Source: JAZDOK01 sp043798715
GTDB taxonomy: Bacteria > Vulcanimicrobiota > JAZDOK01
Direction of reading: 5' to 3'
DNA: 40,234 bases
Assembly (NCBI GenBank): GCA_043798715.1
Contig: JAZDOK010000068.1
Coordinates: 1 to 40,234, forward strand
Below are positions 13,901-22,034 of this stretch, one piece after another. Under the pieces are notes generated by a model. That model saw only the letters and a program-made list of their open reading frames with translations, made no database searches and was not told where the DNA came from. A program made the translations under genes and the position numbers. Positions within the stretch are counted from its first letter, which is position 1; each line of letters opens with the position of its first letter.

Positions 13901-15603
13901 TCATATTAGTGAAAGTTCTTGGAGACAAAGCTTCCGACGCCGTGGAAGATTCCTTCCAGATCCTCCCCCACGGCTTCGAACAGTTGAGAACGCAAGCCGG
14001 AAACCTGGAGCCGTCAACACCCGCCTCTATCGCTGAGGAACTCCCTTCAGGGACGCTCCTTCCATCATCCTTCTGGAATCTCTACCTGAACCCATCCGTG
14101 GCGGGAACCATTATGGAGTCCATTGCCTATCTCACCCATTATCCCTATGGGTGCGTGGAACAGACGATGAGCGGCATCCTTCCGGCCGCCCTGGCCGCCA
14201 AATCCATGGAGCGGTTGGGAATCCCAGCTCCGCCCCTTAAGGAAATTCCGAAGATGGTCAAAGCCAGCCTGGAGCGCCTGGCCTCCTTCCAGCAGGGAAA
14301 CGGCGGCTGGGGCTGGTGGACGGAAGAGCAAACGGATCCCTGGATGACGGCCTACGTCGTCTCGGGCTTAAGCGAAATGGAGAAAGCCGGTTATGCGGTT
14401 GATACAAAAATGAAAGAACGGGGTATCGAGTGCCTCAAAAAACTTCTGAAGAACAAAGACAAGGACCTGACCCGTTACGGCACCGTAATTCAGGGAACCG
14501 CTTTGTTCAGGCGGGCCTTCCTGCTCTATGCCCTCTCGCGATGCGGAAAGGCGGATGCCTCTTCGGCGAATGAGCTCTACCGGAGCCGGGCTAAACTCAC
14601 CGCTTACGGCAAGGCTCTTCTGGCTCTCATTCTGAAGGAAACGGGAGAGGATGAAAAAGCGGTCCAGGTTGCAGGAGAGCTGGAAAAGGCGGCCATTAAT
14701 ACGCCGACCACGGCGCACTGGGACTCTGGCAACCAGGCGGACTCCTGGACGGGTCCCGGCACCGAGACCACCGCCTATGTCCTTAAGGCCCTTCTTAATA
14801 TCAAACCTGAAAGCCCCGCAATCGCTTCCGCCTTGCGGTGGCTCCTGGCCGAAAGAAAGGGCCTGGCCTGGTCTTCCACCAGGGATACGGCGGCCATCTC
14901 CTGCGCCCTGATAGACTCCCTGGAAAAGAGGGGTGAACTCAAACCGGACTTGAACTTGAGCATTTATTTTAATGATGAGCCGCTGGCGGATATCCAGGTG
15001 AAAGAGCTCCTTCTCCCTGAGAATCAGTCCCTGGTGAGCATTCCGACGGCAAAAATGAGAACCGGCCCCAATGCCGTCCGGCTGGACATGTCGGGACAAG
15101 GCTCCCTAGCCTACTCCAGCGAGCTTCATTACTTTGAGCCGGGAGAGGTCGAAAAGCCGCAGGGAGCGGGAATCAGCGTCAGCCGGGAGTATTTCCGCCT
15201 CAAGGTAAAAAAGGAGGCGGGCGGATCCTTCCGGGAGGTTCCCCTGAAGATGGGAAAACCCGTTCTTTCAATCGGGGAGCGCCTGCAGGTCCAGGTCGTC
15301 CTCACCTGTGGCACCGATCTGGAATACCTCATCGTGGAGGATCCCATCCCGGCCGGCTGTGAAGTCGCCCTTTCCGAGAGCGAGAAGAACCAGGGATGGG
15401 GCTGGTCCTGGTGCCGCCGGGAGGTAAGAGACGAAAAGGTGGCCTTCTTTGCCCGCTCCCTTACAAAAGGAAAACACACTCTTACCTATATCCTCCGGGC
15501 CGAAATCCCCGGGGAATACCACGTGATGCCGGCTCAATCCTGGCAGATGTACCTCCCCGAGGTCAGAGGCTCCTCCGCCGAGGACCGGCTTCAGATCCGG
15601 TAG
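10978..15603 (+). CDS. Bacterial alpha-2-macroglobulin (thioester protease trap)
   Basis: This 1541-residue protein has an N-terminal membrane anchor (residues about 7-24), then a carboxypeptidase-regulatory-like beta-sandwich (about 29-110, SGRVFRSDNGAPLAGAKI). Macroglobulin domains follow, with the MG2 hallmark YTERPIYRPGQ at 315-325. An A2M domain begins near residue 843 (FWEPAMVTDDMGTAE) after a Tyr/Asn-rich presumed bait region. The thioester motif is GCVEQ, Cys1059 to Gln1062. The thioester helical domain has GGWGWWTEEQTDPWMTAYV, and a receptor-binding-like end has YLIVEDPIPAG. Family knowledge: these periplasmic proteins trap attacking proteases covalently and often pair with PBP1C-type cell-wall enzymes. 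Here a transpeptidase lies at the far side of the accessory island (3-860). Confidence 0.93.
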   Translation: MRNKKSVVLVLLWLGLMAAIGLLWEKPVGSLSGRVFRSDNGAPLAGAKIFHPSGRRYTKTRTDGTYLLTGVEAGAFDIYCEARGMEPSYRLNVRVREGRVSGHVDFKMVPRASEFSLIAPERVFIPGEKVTIHSRGYLVKTIELTAYLLSDPADMKAIRSDEAMKKIDATRLLPVYQKNLTTTFDEYGEYDDTVVLPLEKPGLYLLKARPAKGSMEQCAWISISDLGLICKNTSTEMLAYAFRLSDRRPLKNVSITAFAEDDEVATGLTDSNGLFRKKISYGANSVWVIAREGDSSAFLNAYSGGDPEGSRCYVYTERPIYRPGQTVFFKAILRTRPDSAYTVPAGRKIKILVTNPLGNTIHEETIKTNEFGSVFGNIELPPEVPLGDYNIEAQFGKSSFWASFAVSEYRKPEFSVEVTPEKKQYVGGQDITARVKASYYFGGAVKGATLRYRVYESAWHSRGIQMDEGPEQNDDGGGSLLAEGTALTDENGTAHLLLPSKKFEEDRFVGIEVEAEDLSHRTVTGEASVLLTRGLYDLWIETDRYLYEAGKKMKMKISARGYEDPPKGRPGVHVLLKLLAVTWEEGPEKVTEKTSEIAVQDVTTDRQGNASASFALPKEGEFRLVAESKDELENTIQSHYFVWVSGWGEGGNFHPGEIRLIADKKTYKIGDVARMLICSSVPNTCALLTIEGRRLFDARLIFIEGYSKTILLPVEDRFFPNASVHVLMVKDKQLLEGQADILIPPLDKFLKVSIKSDKAKYQPGDTALYQVRVTDRQGEPVEAEVSLGLVDEAVYALQEDTTPDMGQFFYHYDYNCVGTSYSFENYYYAGSEKESGDPRPRKKFVDTAFWEPAMVTDDMGTAEAIVVFPDNLTTWRATARAVTLDTETGSAIQKALTSKDLLVRLELPRFLRERDAVEIAGVVHNYTGKDQKVKVSLSASGVRLLDPPSLEAVIAPKEARRFAFRAVAEKPGGAIILVKVLGDKASDAVEDSFQILPHGFEQLRTQAGNLEPSTPASIAEELPSGTLLPSSFWNLYLNPSVAGTIMESIAYLTHYPYGCVEQTMSGILPAALAAKSMERLGIPAPPLKEIPKMVKASLERLASFQQGNGGWGWWTEEQTDPWMTAYVVSGLSEMEKAGYAVDTKMKERGIECLKKLLKNKDKDLTRYGTVIQGTALFRRAFLLYALSRCGKADASSANELYRSRAKLTAYGKALLALILKETGEDEKAVQVAGELEKAAINTPTTAHWDSGNQADSWTGPGTETTAYVLKALLNIKPESPAIASALRWLLAERKGLAWSSTRDTAAISCALIDSLEKRGELKPDLNLSIYFNDEPLADIQVKELLLPENQSLVSIPTAKMRTGPNAVRLDMSGQGSLAYSSELHYFEPGEVEKPQGAGISVSREYFRLKVKKEAGGSFREVPLKMGKPVLSIGERLQVQVVLTCGTDLEYLIVEDPIPAGCEVALSESEKNQGWGWSWCRREVRDEKVAFFARSLTKGKHTLTYILRAEIPGEYHVMPAQSWQMYLPEVRGSSAEDRLQIR

Positions 15604-15953
15604 GGCACCGGGTGCGCCCGGATGGAGGGATTGAATGAAGAGTGATGTCCCCTTAATTATACGATGACGTATCCCGTCGGGCTGAGTGTAAAGAGATATG
15701 CTATCGTGGAACCTCCCCTGTCCGTTATGGAATCAACAGCGGCAATGGAAAAATCTGCGTCTGTAATGAAAATCAGGAAATATCCTTGATCGCTTTGAGG
15801 TTCCCATGGTTAGAGCTTTTTGCCATTTTCTGATTTTACCCGCAACGGGGAGGCATTTTTTTCAGGGGAGCAGGGAGGCCTCTCAGGACTATCGAAGTTA
15901 TAGTCAGAGAAAAATCACGCGTTTAATCAAAGAGGCAAGGAGTGAATCAACCG
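15604..15953. other. Gene-free stretch between macroglobulin and ABC operon
   Basis: No convincing gene is seen. A CGGG-TGCG-CCCG hairpin follows the macroglobulin stop but has no T-run. Around 15640-15665 lies GTGATGTCCCCTTAATTAT, which resembles ends of REP-type repeats; no partner copy was found. The ribosome site AAGGAG (15937-15942) for the binding protein closes the stretch. I see no clear -35/-10 pair. Confidence 0.4.
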
Positions 15954-16961
15954 ATGAAAGAAAACAGTTTTCTCAGAGTGCCATCCCTGATTCTTTTCAT
16001 GTTCTTTCTGTCCTATATTTCAATGTCCTGTAACCGGCAGCCGGCCCAGACCAGCGGTGAGCAGCCCGCAGCGGTAAAGACGACCCAGATCCAGCCGGCG
16101 GCGGAAAAACCCAGGCTCGGCGTCTCCCTACCCAACCGGCAGCACGATTTCTACAAGGACCTGGAAGAGGGTCTCAAGGCGGAAGCAGAAAAAGAAGGCT
16201 TCGATCTCATTGTCCGGGATGCGGATTTCAGGATGGCCAAGCAGGTCTCCGATGTCGAAGATTTCGCCGTACAGAAGGTGGATGCCCTAATCATCTGCCC
16301 GGTTGATTCCAAGGGCGTGGAAAAGGCCATCCAGACCGCCAACGATGCGAAAATCCCGGTTTTCACTGCGGACATCGCCGCCGAGGGCGGCAAGGTCGAG
16401 TGCCACGTCGCCTCGGACAACGTCCAGGGAGGGCGCAAGGCCGCCGAATTCATGGGAAAACTCCTCAAGGGCAAGGGCAAGGTCCTGGTCGTGGATTTCC
16501 CCTATGTGACCTCCGTCCTGGACCGGGTTAAGGGCTTCGAGGAGGGAATCAAGGCCCTGCCGGGCATCAAGATCCTCGAAAAAGTCGACGGGAAAACCCA
16601 GAGGGAAGAGGCTATGAAAGTCATGGAGAACATGCTCCAGGCCCACCGCGACATTGACGGGGTTTTCGCCATCAACGACGACACGGCCCTGGGGTGCCTG
16701 AGCGCCATTCAGGCGGCCAAGAGAAACAACATCGTCATCGTGGGCTACGACGCGGTTCCCGAGGCCCGGGATGCCATAATGAGGGGAAGCCCCCTCAAGG
16801 GAGACGTGGCGCAGTTCCCGAAGGAAATCGGCAGGAAGACCATAGAAACCGTGAAAAAATTTCTCAGGGGTGAAAAGATTCCGGCCCTGATCCCGGTCGA
16901 AGTCACCATCATTGACAAAACCTACCTGGAAAAGGAAAGCGGCGCCAAAAAGCAACTTTGA
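15954..16961 (+). CDS. Sugar ABC transporter periplasmic binding protein (RbsB-like)
   Basis: This 335-residue protein starts at ATG 15954; the alternative GTG 15942 overlaps the AAGGAG and is unlikely. An export signal ends at ISMSC-NRQP, so a lipoprotein is possible though the lipobox is atypical. The mature part is a Peripla_BP_4 domain: LGVSLPNRQHDFYKDLEEG, VDALIICPVDSKGV, then GGRKAAEFMG, and the hinge region FAINDDTALGCLSAIQ. Family members bind ribose, galactose, xylose or related sugars and deliver them to an RbsA/RbsC-type importer. Those partners lie at 19595-22028 on the same strand but 2.6 kb downstream, with opposite-strand genes between. The sugar is not predictable. Confidence 0.9.
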   Translation: MKENSFLRVPSLILFMFFLSYISMSCNRQPAQTSGEQPAAVKTTQIQPAAEKPRLGVSLPNRQHDFYKDLEEGLKAEAEKEGFDLIVRDADFRMAKQVSDVEDFAVQKVDALIICPVDSKGVEKAIQTANDAKIPVFTADIAAEGGKVECHVASDNVQGGRKAAEFMGKLLKGKGKVLVVDFPYVTSVLDRVKGFEEGIKALPGIKILEKVDGKTQREEAMKVMENMLQAHRDIDGVFAINDDTALGCLSAIQAAKRNNIVIVGYDAVPEARDAIMRGSPLKGDVAQFPKEIGRKTIETVKKFLRGEKIPALIPVEVTIIDKTYLEKESGAKKQL

Positions 16962-17258
16962 GCGAACCGGGTCTTTCTTTACAGGCCGAGGTCCGATAAG
17001 TACTTATTTGTTGAAATTACCGACACGCCGGCATATGACCTGTGAGTGCATTTACACTGCTTTTTCGGCCTGCAAACAACCGGAATTGCATTAAACTGAA
17101 ACTGGAATTATTGTAAAAAAATGGAAACTTCGTTTGCATAGGGAGTGATTTTTATGTCTTCCGAAGCTACTTTTCCCTCTCAGGCACTGGCCGTCAACCT
17201 TGCCCGTACAAGGAACAAGCAGGTTGCGCTTTCAGATGAGAGAGGCCGGGACAAACTG
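16962..17258. other. Gap after the binding protein with a possible gene fragment
   Basis: At 17154 an ATG behind GGGAGTG begins a peptide MSSEATFPSQALAVNLARTR that runs about 35 codons and then collides with the 3' end of the opposite-strand gene at 17259. It reads like a genuine protein N-terminus cut off at an insertion boundary, but I cannot name the family. The rest shows no terminator or promoter that I trust. Confidence 0.3.
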
Positions 17259-17627
17259 TCAGACTTGAATTTTGTTTCTCAATTCAGATATGATTTTTTC
17301 GGTATCAGCCTTGGTTTTCGACACGAGGAATCCTGAACTTAACTTCAGCCCATCTTTTAACCAGATAATTTTTAAAATCGGATATCCGAAACACCACTTT
17401 CCCGAATGCCAGGCAGCCAATTTAAATTCCGCAATGTTTTTCAATGAAATTACGATCGGCTCTTTGGTGAAGTGCCTTAGAAAATAGAATGCTTCGTCAT
17501 CAGACCAGTACTTGCCATTACCCCGGGCCAATAGTCCGTCTTTTGTATATCTTTTCCACCATTTTTCATCTATCTCTGTGCCCAGATAAAGCCCTGTTTT
17601 TTCGTTTACATCCAATTTATACATCAT
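17259..17627 (-). CDS. Hypothetical protein, 122 aa
   Basis: It starts at ATG 17627 behind AAGGGA, with a second ATG directly after. The protein is small, soluble and Trp/Lys-rich. The last 60 residues (PIVISLKNIAEFKLA, then KIIWLKDGLKLSSGFLVS, then TEKIISELRNKI) have the strand-strand-helix pattern of a bacterial PH/GRAM-like domain, which is only a resemblance. Three bases upstream ends a CDGSH-like remnant on the same strand. The gene belongs to the block that separates the ABC binding protein from its ATPase. Function is unknown. Confidence 0.6.
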   Translation of the reverse strand: MMYKLDVNEKTGLYLGTEIDEKWWKRYTKDGLLARGNGKYWSDDEAFYFLRHFTKEPIVISLKNIAEFKLAAWHSGKWCFGYPILKIIWLKDGLKLSSGFLVSKTKADTEKIISELRNKIQV

Positions 17628-17630
17628 AAA

Positions 17631-17795
17631 TTATCCCTTCTTTTTATGCAACAATGATTGCTGAATTGCCAATTCCCTTTTACCGGGGTCATCAGACTCT
17701 AAAATCAGATTCCAGGTTCCACCATCAGGGTGGCAAAAACGCCCCGCCGCGCATAACGATTCGGCATCCTCAAGTTTTATACCAGGCCCTTCCAT
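17631..17795 (-). pseudogene. Short CDGSH/Fer4_19-type iron-sulfur protein remnant
   Basis: A 54-codon frame reads AESLCAAGRFCHPDGGTWN, then LILESDDPGKRELAIQQS. This matches the middle of divergent CDGSH-type iron-sulfur proteins, where a Cys pair is followed by GGTWNL and an SDDP-x-ARELAI helix. An in-frame stop lies seven codons upstream of the ATG. The remaining cysteine clusters and the C-terminal CDGSH motif are missing, so it is a fragment rather than a working gene. It lies between the FMN reductase gene and the 122-aa gene, all on the minus strand. Confidence 0.5.
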
Positions 17796-17868
17796 TTTTT
17801 GCGCCTGTTCAACTCAATTGTTGAGGCTCCCGGGTCGGACGAGTTCTTCCTCCTCATCGACCACGAGG

Positions 17869-18435
17869 TTATTGGCTTCCGGCAGATGTGTTGGTTTCAA
17901 CCCATGCGGCAAATGCATGCATATATTTCAATACGAATTCCCTGATTGAATCATTGGCAAGATTATCGCTCTCATCGAATAGTTTAGCGGCATTCCCGAT
18001 GTAAGCCTCGGGTTGCTGCATGGTGGGGACATTAAGAAACACCAGCGATTGACGCAGATGGTGGTTTGCGCCGAATCCCCCTATTGCGCCGGGCGAGATA
18101 CTTATCACACCGCCCGGTTTTCCATTCCATACGCTTTTTCCATAGGGACGGGAACCCACATCGATAGCGTTCTTGAGCACGGCGGGAACCGATCGGTTGT
18201 ACTCGGGCGTGACAAACAAGAAACCGTCAAACTCCGTCAGGCGGACCCGTAACTCGGTCCAGGAAGTTGGCGGATTTTCGTCGAGATCCTGATCATAGAG
18301 CGGAAGTCCGCCAATCTCGATGATTTCAAGATTCAGCGATTCGGGGGCAAGTGCTATAAGCGCCTTGGCCATTTTCCGATTGAAGGATTCCTTGCGAAGA
18401 CTTCCCACAAAAACAGCAATCTTTTTCTGCTTCAT
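17869..18435 (-). CDS. NADPH-dependent FMN reductase (flavodoxin-like)
   Basis: This 188-residue protein starts at ATG 18435 behind GGAGG; an upstream in-frame ATG at 18468 has no ribosome site. The FMN phosphate loop is FVGSLRKESFNRKMA at residues about 8-22. TPEYNRSVPAVLKNAIDVGSR and the GGFGANHHLRQSLVFLNVP segment are typical of the ChrR/azoreductase-like NADPH:FMN reductases. It reduces flavins, quinones or azo/chromate compounds with NADPH in the cytoplasm. It heads the minus-strand group 18435-17259 within the ABC operon interruption. Confidence 0.9.
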   Translation of the reverse strand: MKQKKIAVFVGSLRKESFNRKMAKALIALAPESLNLEIIEIGGLPLYDQDLDENPPTSWTELRVRLTEFDGFLFVTPEYNRSVPAVLKNAIDVGSRPYGKSVWNGKPGGVISISPGAIGGFGANHHLRQSLVFLNVPTMQQPEAYIGNAAKLFDESDNLANDSIREFVLKYMHAFAAWVETNTSAGSQ

Positions 18436-18487
18436 CAAATTTCCTCCATAATTAGCGACTGTCACCAATTCTCCGAAGTGAGGAAAG

Positions 18488-19288
18488 CTAAAGCTCTTTC
18501 CCCTTAATCTTTATTTCGGTCTTGAACTTTTCACGACAAGGAGACATGCCCAAAGGTCCGACATTCGTAAAGCGTGTTGCAAGATGCAGCACAAAATCCA
18601 ATATGTGCGCATAAGTTTCGATACCATACGCACCGTGAGCCTCGAGCTGAAACCATGTGTCACCCGATGGAGCTTTGCCGAAAAGAATGCTCCCAAAACC
18701 ATTCATCGTGAGCCCAAACTGCGGATCTTCCACCTCAGGGTAATGCGATGAAACCCGTGGCTTCGGATTCAGCATGCTTAGTTTTTTATAAAGCTTGCCT
18801 TTATCTTCAACTACGATGTGAGAGCCGTATGTGATATCAACATCTGAAACTCCCGTGCCCCGAACAAGCTCAAGTGCTTTATGCTGGTCTGATGGAAGCT
18901 TTGTCAGATGATCGTCTAAAATTTCTTTGCACTTCTGCTCAGCCTCTTTAAACTCTGCGGGGGTGCGGGGATAAGGCGTCATCTGAGGAAAAAACACTGA
19001 GGAAAACCTGAGAGCTTTATCAGAGATTGCCTTGTCACCGCGCGATGATGTGTCATGAATCTGTTTAAGTATTTCCTCATTCAATTCAGCATTTTCACCA
19101 GAGTTCCGATTTCCAGGTTTGGACTTTTTTACAACCAGGGAAGTTTTTTGGGAAGCTATGGCTTCCGGAGATATCATAGCGCTATCAGATGGAAGAGCTG
19201 AATTTGCATTGGAAGCATATTGACGGCATGTCTTTTCAGGCAATAATTTTCCTAATGTTGTATCCTTCGGATTTATCCCATCAACCAT
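18488..19288 (-). CDS. Hypothetical protein, 266 aa
   Basis: It starts at ATG 19288 behind AGAGGAAC. The first 80 residues are Ser/Lys/Asn-rich and look disordered. The C-terminal 160 residues are more ordered (DVDITYGSHIVVEDKGKLYKK, then FGLTMNGFGSILFGKAPSGD, then an aromatic helix AHILDFVLHLATRF). No catalytic motif or family is recognised. It is an upstream neighbour of the FMN reductase on the same strand (52 bp), with no obvious shared function. Confidence 0.6.
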   Translation of the reverse strand: MVDGINPKDTTLGKLLPEKTCRQYASNANSALPSDSAMISPEAIASQKTSLVVKKSKPGNRNSGENAELNEEILKQIHDTSSRGDKAISDKALRFSSVFFPQMTPYPRTPAEFKEAEQKCKEILDDHLTKLPSDQHKALELVRGTGVSDVDITYGSHIVVEDKGKLYKKLSMLNPKPRVSSHYPEVEDPQFGLTMNGFGSILFGKAPSGDTWFQLEAHGAYGIETYAHILDFVLHLATRFTNVGPLGMSPCREKFKTEIKIKGKEL

Positions 19289-19594
19289 TTTAGTTCCTCT
19301 TTGCCTCAGAATAACAAAACATATATTACTGCAATGAATTTTACCATAATATTATATTCCATGCAACCACCTGAATTGCCCCATCAAGCATTGTTGCCAC
19401 GACAGGAGGGAGTGAATTTTCCCGCTTCCGGAACCTGCTGGAGGAGTGAGAGAGCATTATTGTCTTCTTCTTTACAATTATGGAAAGAAACCTTGTGGCA
19501 TGAATATTGATGATAATTTGAAGCAGGGAGGCTTTCGCGGACAGCGAAATTATAATAAAGTTATTTATCCCGTTACAGAGGTACATAAAAGACC
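19289..19594. other. Divergent gap before the ABC ATPase
   Basis: This AT-rich stretch separates the minus-strand unknown gene from the plus-strand ATPase gene. I see no supported gene, repeat or terminator. A weak AGAGG (19576-19580) is the only ribosome-site-like run before the TTG start at 19595. Confidence 0.35.
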
Positions 19595-21085
19595 TTGGAA
19601 GAGCTCATCCGGCTTGAGAACATAAAGAAGACCTTCCCCGAGGTGGCGGCCTTAAAGGGCGTGAGCTTCTCTATTTTGAAGGGAGAGGTCCACGCCCTGG
19701 TGGGCGAAAACGGGGCCGGGAAGTCCACCCTGGTAAAGATCATCGCCGGCATCGAGCGGATGGATCCCGGAGGGTCCATTTATTTCAAGGGAAAGAAGAC
19801 GGAAATCCACGATCCGCATTTCGCCCAGGGGCTAGGGATCGCCGTCATCTACCAGGAACTCACCTACATCCCGGAGCTCACCGTGGCCGAGAACATCTTC
19901 CTCGGGCGTGAACCCTCCAGGGGAGGCGTGATTGACTGGAAGACCCTCCGCCAGAAGGCGGAGGAAATCCTTAATCATCTCGGGCTCAGTCTGGACCCCG
20001 CCTTAAAGATGAAGGAGCTCAGCACCGCCCAGAAGCAGATGGTGGAGATCGCCCGGGCCCTCTCCATGAAGACGGAAATTCTCTTCATGGACGAACCCAC
20101 CGCCAGCCTCACCGAGCACGAGATTAAGAGCCTCTTTGCCATCATCCGGGAGCTCAAGACCCGGGGTGTCGCCATCGTCTATATCTCCCACCGGCTTGAA
20201 GAAATCTTCGAGATCACCGACCGAACAACGGTACTCCGCGACGGGGAATGGATCGGGACCAGGGCGACCCCTGAGCTTAACATTGACAGCCTCATCCATA
20301 TGATGGTAGGGCGGCAGATGTCCCAGCGATATCCACCGCGCCTCCCCTCCGAGACGGAAGAGGAGATCCTGCGCGTCGAAAACCTGAGCCTTCCGGGCCG
20401 CTTCAGAAACATCAGCTTTACCCTCAAGAAGGGGGAAATCCTGGGCTTCGCCGGCCTCATGGGAGCCGGGAGGACGGAGGTGGCCAGGGCCCTGTTCGGG
20501 GCCGAACCGCCGGATTCAGGCAGCATCTTTTTAAAAGGGAAGAAAGTCAGCCCACGAAATCCACAGGAGGCCCTGAAGGCGGGAATCGCCCTGGTCCCGG
20601 AGGATCGCAAGGAACAGGGTTTGATCCTTGCAATGGCGGTCAGCCACAATATCACTCTGGGCAACTTGAGCGGCGTCTGCCGGAAAAATTTCTTAATTGA
20701 CCACGCCCGGGAGAAAAAAGTCGTGGAAGGCTACATCTCGGATCTTTCCATAAAGACCCCATCGCCTGCGTGGATCGTGCGGCAGTTGAGCGGCGGAAAC
20801 CAGCAGAAGGTGGTCGTCGCCAAGTGGCTTTTCATCCCATCCCACCTGATCATCTTCGATGAGCCCACCCGGGGAATAGACGTCGAGGCCAAGTACGAAA
20901 TCTACGCATTGATGCAGCGCCTGGCCTCCGAGGGGATCGGCGTCGTCATGATCTCCTCGGAACTGCCGGAGCTCATCGGCATCTGCCACCGCATCCTCGT
21001 CATGCACGAGGGAAAGATCACGGGAGAGTTGAAAAAAGAAGAATTTTCCCAGGAAAGGATCATGGCCTATGCAACAGGGAGTTAA
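19595..21085 (+). CDS. Sugar ABC transporter ATPase, RbsA/MglA type
   Basis: This 496-residue protein begins with a TTG start. It holds two fused ATPase domains, as in monosaccharide importers of the CUT2 family. Domain 1 has Walker A GENGAGKST (residues 38-46), signature LSTAQKQMVEIARAL and Walker B ILFMDEPTASL. Domain 2 has the degenerate Walker A GLMGAGRTE expected for this family, signature LSGGNQQKVVVAKWL and HLIIFDEPTRGID. It powers uptake through the permease encoded next, whose start overlaps by 17 bases. The matching binding protein is displaced to 15954-16961. Confidence 0.93.
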   Translation: MEELIRLENIKKTFPEVAALKGVSFSILKGEVHALVGENGAGKSTLVKIIAGIERMDPGGSIYFKGKKTEIHDPHFAQGLGIAVIYQELTYIPELTVAENIFLGREPSRGGVIDWKTLRQKAEEILNHLGLSLDPALKMKELSTAQKQMVEIARALSMKTEILFMDEPTASLTEHEIKSLFAIIRELKTRGVAIVYISHRLEEIFEITDRTTVLRDGEWIGTRATPELNIDSLIHMMVGRQMSQRYPPRLPSETEEEILRVENLSLPGRFRNISFTLKKGEILGFAGLMGAGRTEVARALFGAEPPDSGSIFLKGKKVSPRNPQEALKAGIALVPEDRKEQGLILAMAVSHNITLGNLSGVCRKNFLIDHAREKKVVEGYISDLSIKTPSPAWIVRQLSGGNQQKVVVAKWLFIPSHLIIFDEPTRGIDVEAKYEIYALMQRLASEGIGVVMISSELPELIGICHRILVMHEGKITGELKKEEFSQERIMAYATGS

Positions 21086-22028
21086 GGCGCGAAAAAAATT
21101 GCCGGAGGAATTCGGGATCTTTCTTGGCCTGGTGGCGATCTACCTGGTCTTTGCCGTCCTCTGCCGCGGTGAGGGCTTCCTGTCAATTGAGAACAACCTG
21201 AATATCGCCCGTCAGATCTCCATGATCACCATCATCGCCATCGGCATGACCTTCGTCATCATCAACGGGGGCATCGATCTCTCCGTGGGCTCCACCGTCG
21301 CCCTGACCGGAGTGCTGGCAGCCATGATCCTGGACGCCACCGGCGGGAAGACCGGAGGAAACATCCCCCTGGCGATCGCCGGCGGCCTCGCCTCGGGTGT
21401 TCTCATCGGGGCTTTCAACGGTTTCATTGTCGCCCAGTTCAAGGTTCCGCCCTTCATCGTAACTCTCTCCACCATGATTGGATTCCGCGGACTGGTCTTT
21501 CTTATCTGCGGCGGGAGGCCCGTCGGGAACCTTCCCGATTCCTTCTACTTCTTAGGCGGTGGCCACCTCCTGGGCATTCCCGTTCCCATTCTAATCATGG
21601 CGACCGCGGCCGCCATCGCCTGGTTCTTAACGAACCACACCAAGTTCGGGAGGTACACCTATGCCATAGGGGGCAATGAGGAGGCAGCCCGCTTCTCCGG
21701 GATCAACATCAAGAGCATGAAGGTCGCCATCTATTCCCTCTGCGGCCTGATGGCCGCCGTGAGCGGCGTGATTCTCGCGTCCCGTCTTTTTTCGGGGGAC
21801 CCCAAGTCCGGACAGCTCTACGAGCTGGATGCCATCGCCGCGGCCGTGGTCGGCGGAACGAGCCTCTCCGGCGGCAAGGGAACCATCCTGGGAACTTTCC
21901 TGGGCGCCGTCATCATCGGGGTCATCTCCAACGGCTTGAACCTCATGGGTGTTGAATCCTATACCCAGAACATAATCAAGGGAGCCGTGATCCTGATCGC
22001 CGTGCTCCTGGACCAAATGAGGAAGTAA
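21069..22028 (+). CDS. Sugar ABC transporter permease, RbsC type
   Basis: This 319-residue integral membrane protein has about 8-10 hydrophobic helices and is of the BPD_transp_2 family. Hallmarks include IGMTFVIINGGIDLSVGS near the N-terminus, FIVTLSTMIGFRGLVFL, and near the C-terminus LDAIAAAVVGGTSLSGGKGT, the loop that contacts the ATPase. It starts at ATG 21069 inside the ATPase 3' end, so translation is coupled. It forms the inner-membrane pore of the CUT2-type importer. Confidence 0.93.
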   Translation: MQQGVKARKKLPEEFGIFLGLVAIYLVFAVLCRGEGFLSIENNLNIARQISMITIIAIGMTFVIINGGIDLSVGSTVALTGVLAAMILDATGGKTGGNIPLAIAGGLASGVLIGAFNGFIVAQFKVPPFIVTLSTMIGFRGLVFLICGGRPVGNLPDSFYFLGGGHLLGIPVPILIMATAAAIAWFLTNHTKFGRYTYAIGGNEEAARFSGINIKSMKVAIYSLCGLMAAVSGVILASRLFSGDPKSGQLYELDAIAAAVVGGTSLSGGKGTILGTFLGAVIIGVISNGLNLMGVESYTQNIIKGAVILIAVLLDQMRK

Positions 22029-22034
22029 ATAAAG

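Noticed and set aside
14368..15099. Minus-strand open frame of 243 codons opposite the macroglobulin
   Set aside because: It is antisense to the thioester and C-terminal domains and is explained by high GC and rare stop codons. No motif is present.
15607..15620. GC hairpin after the macroglobulin stop as a terminator
   Set aside because: The stem is four base pairs and no T-run follows.
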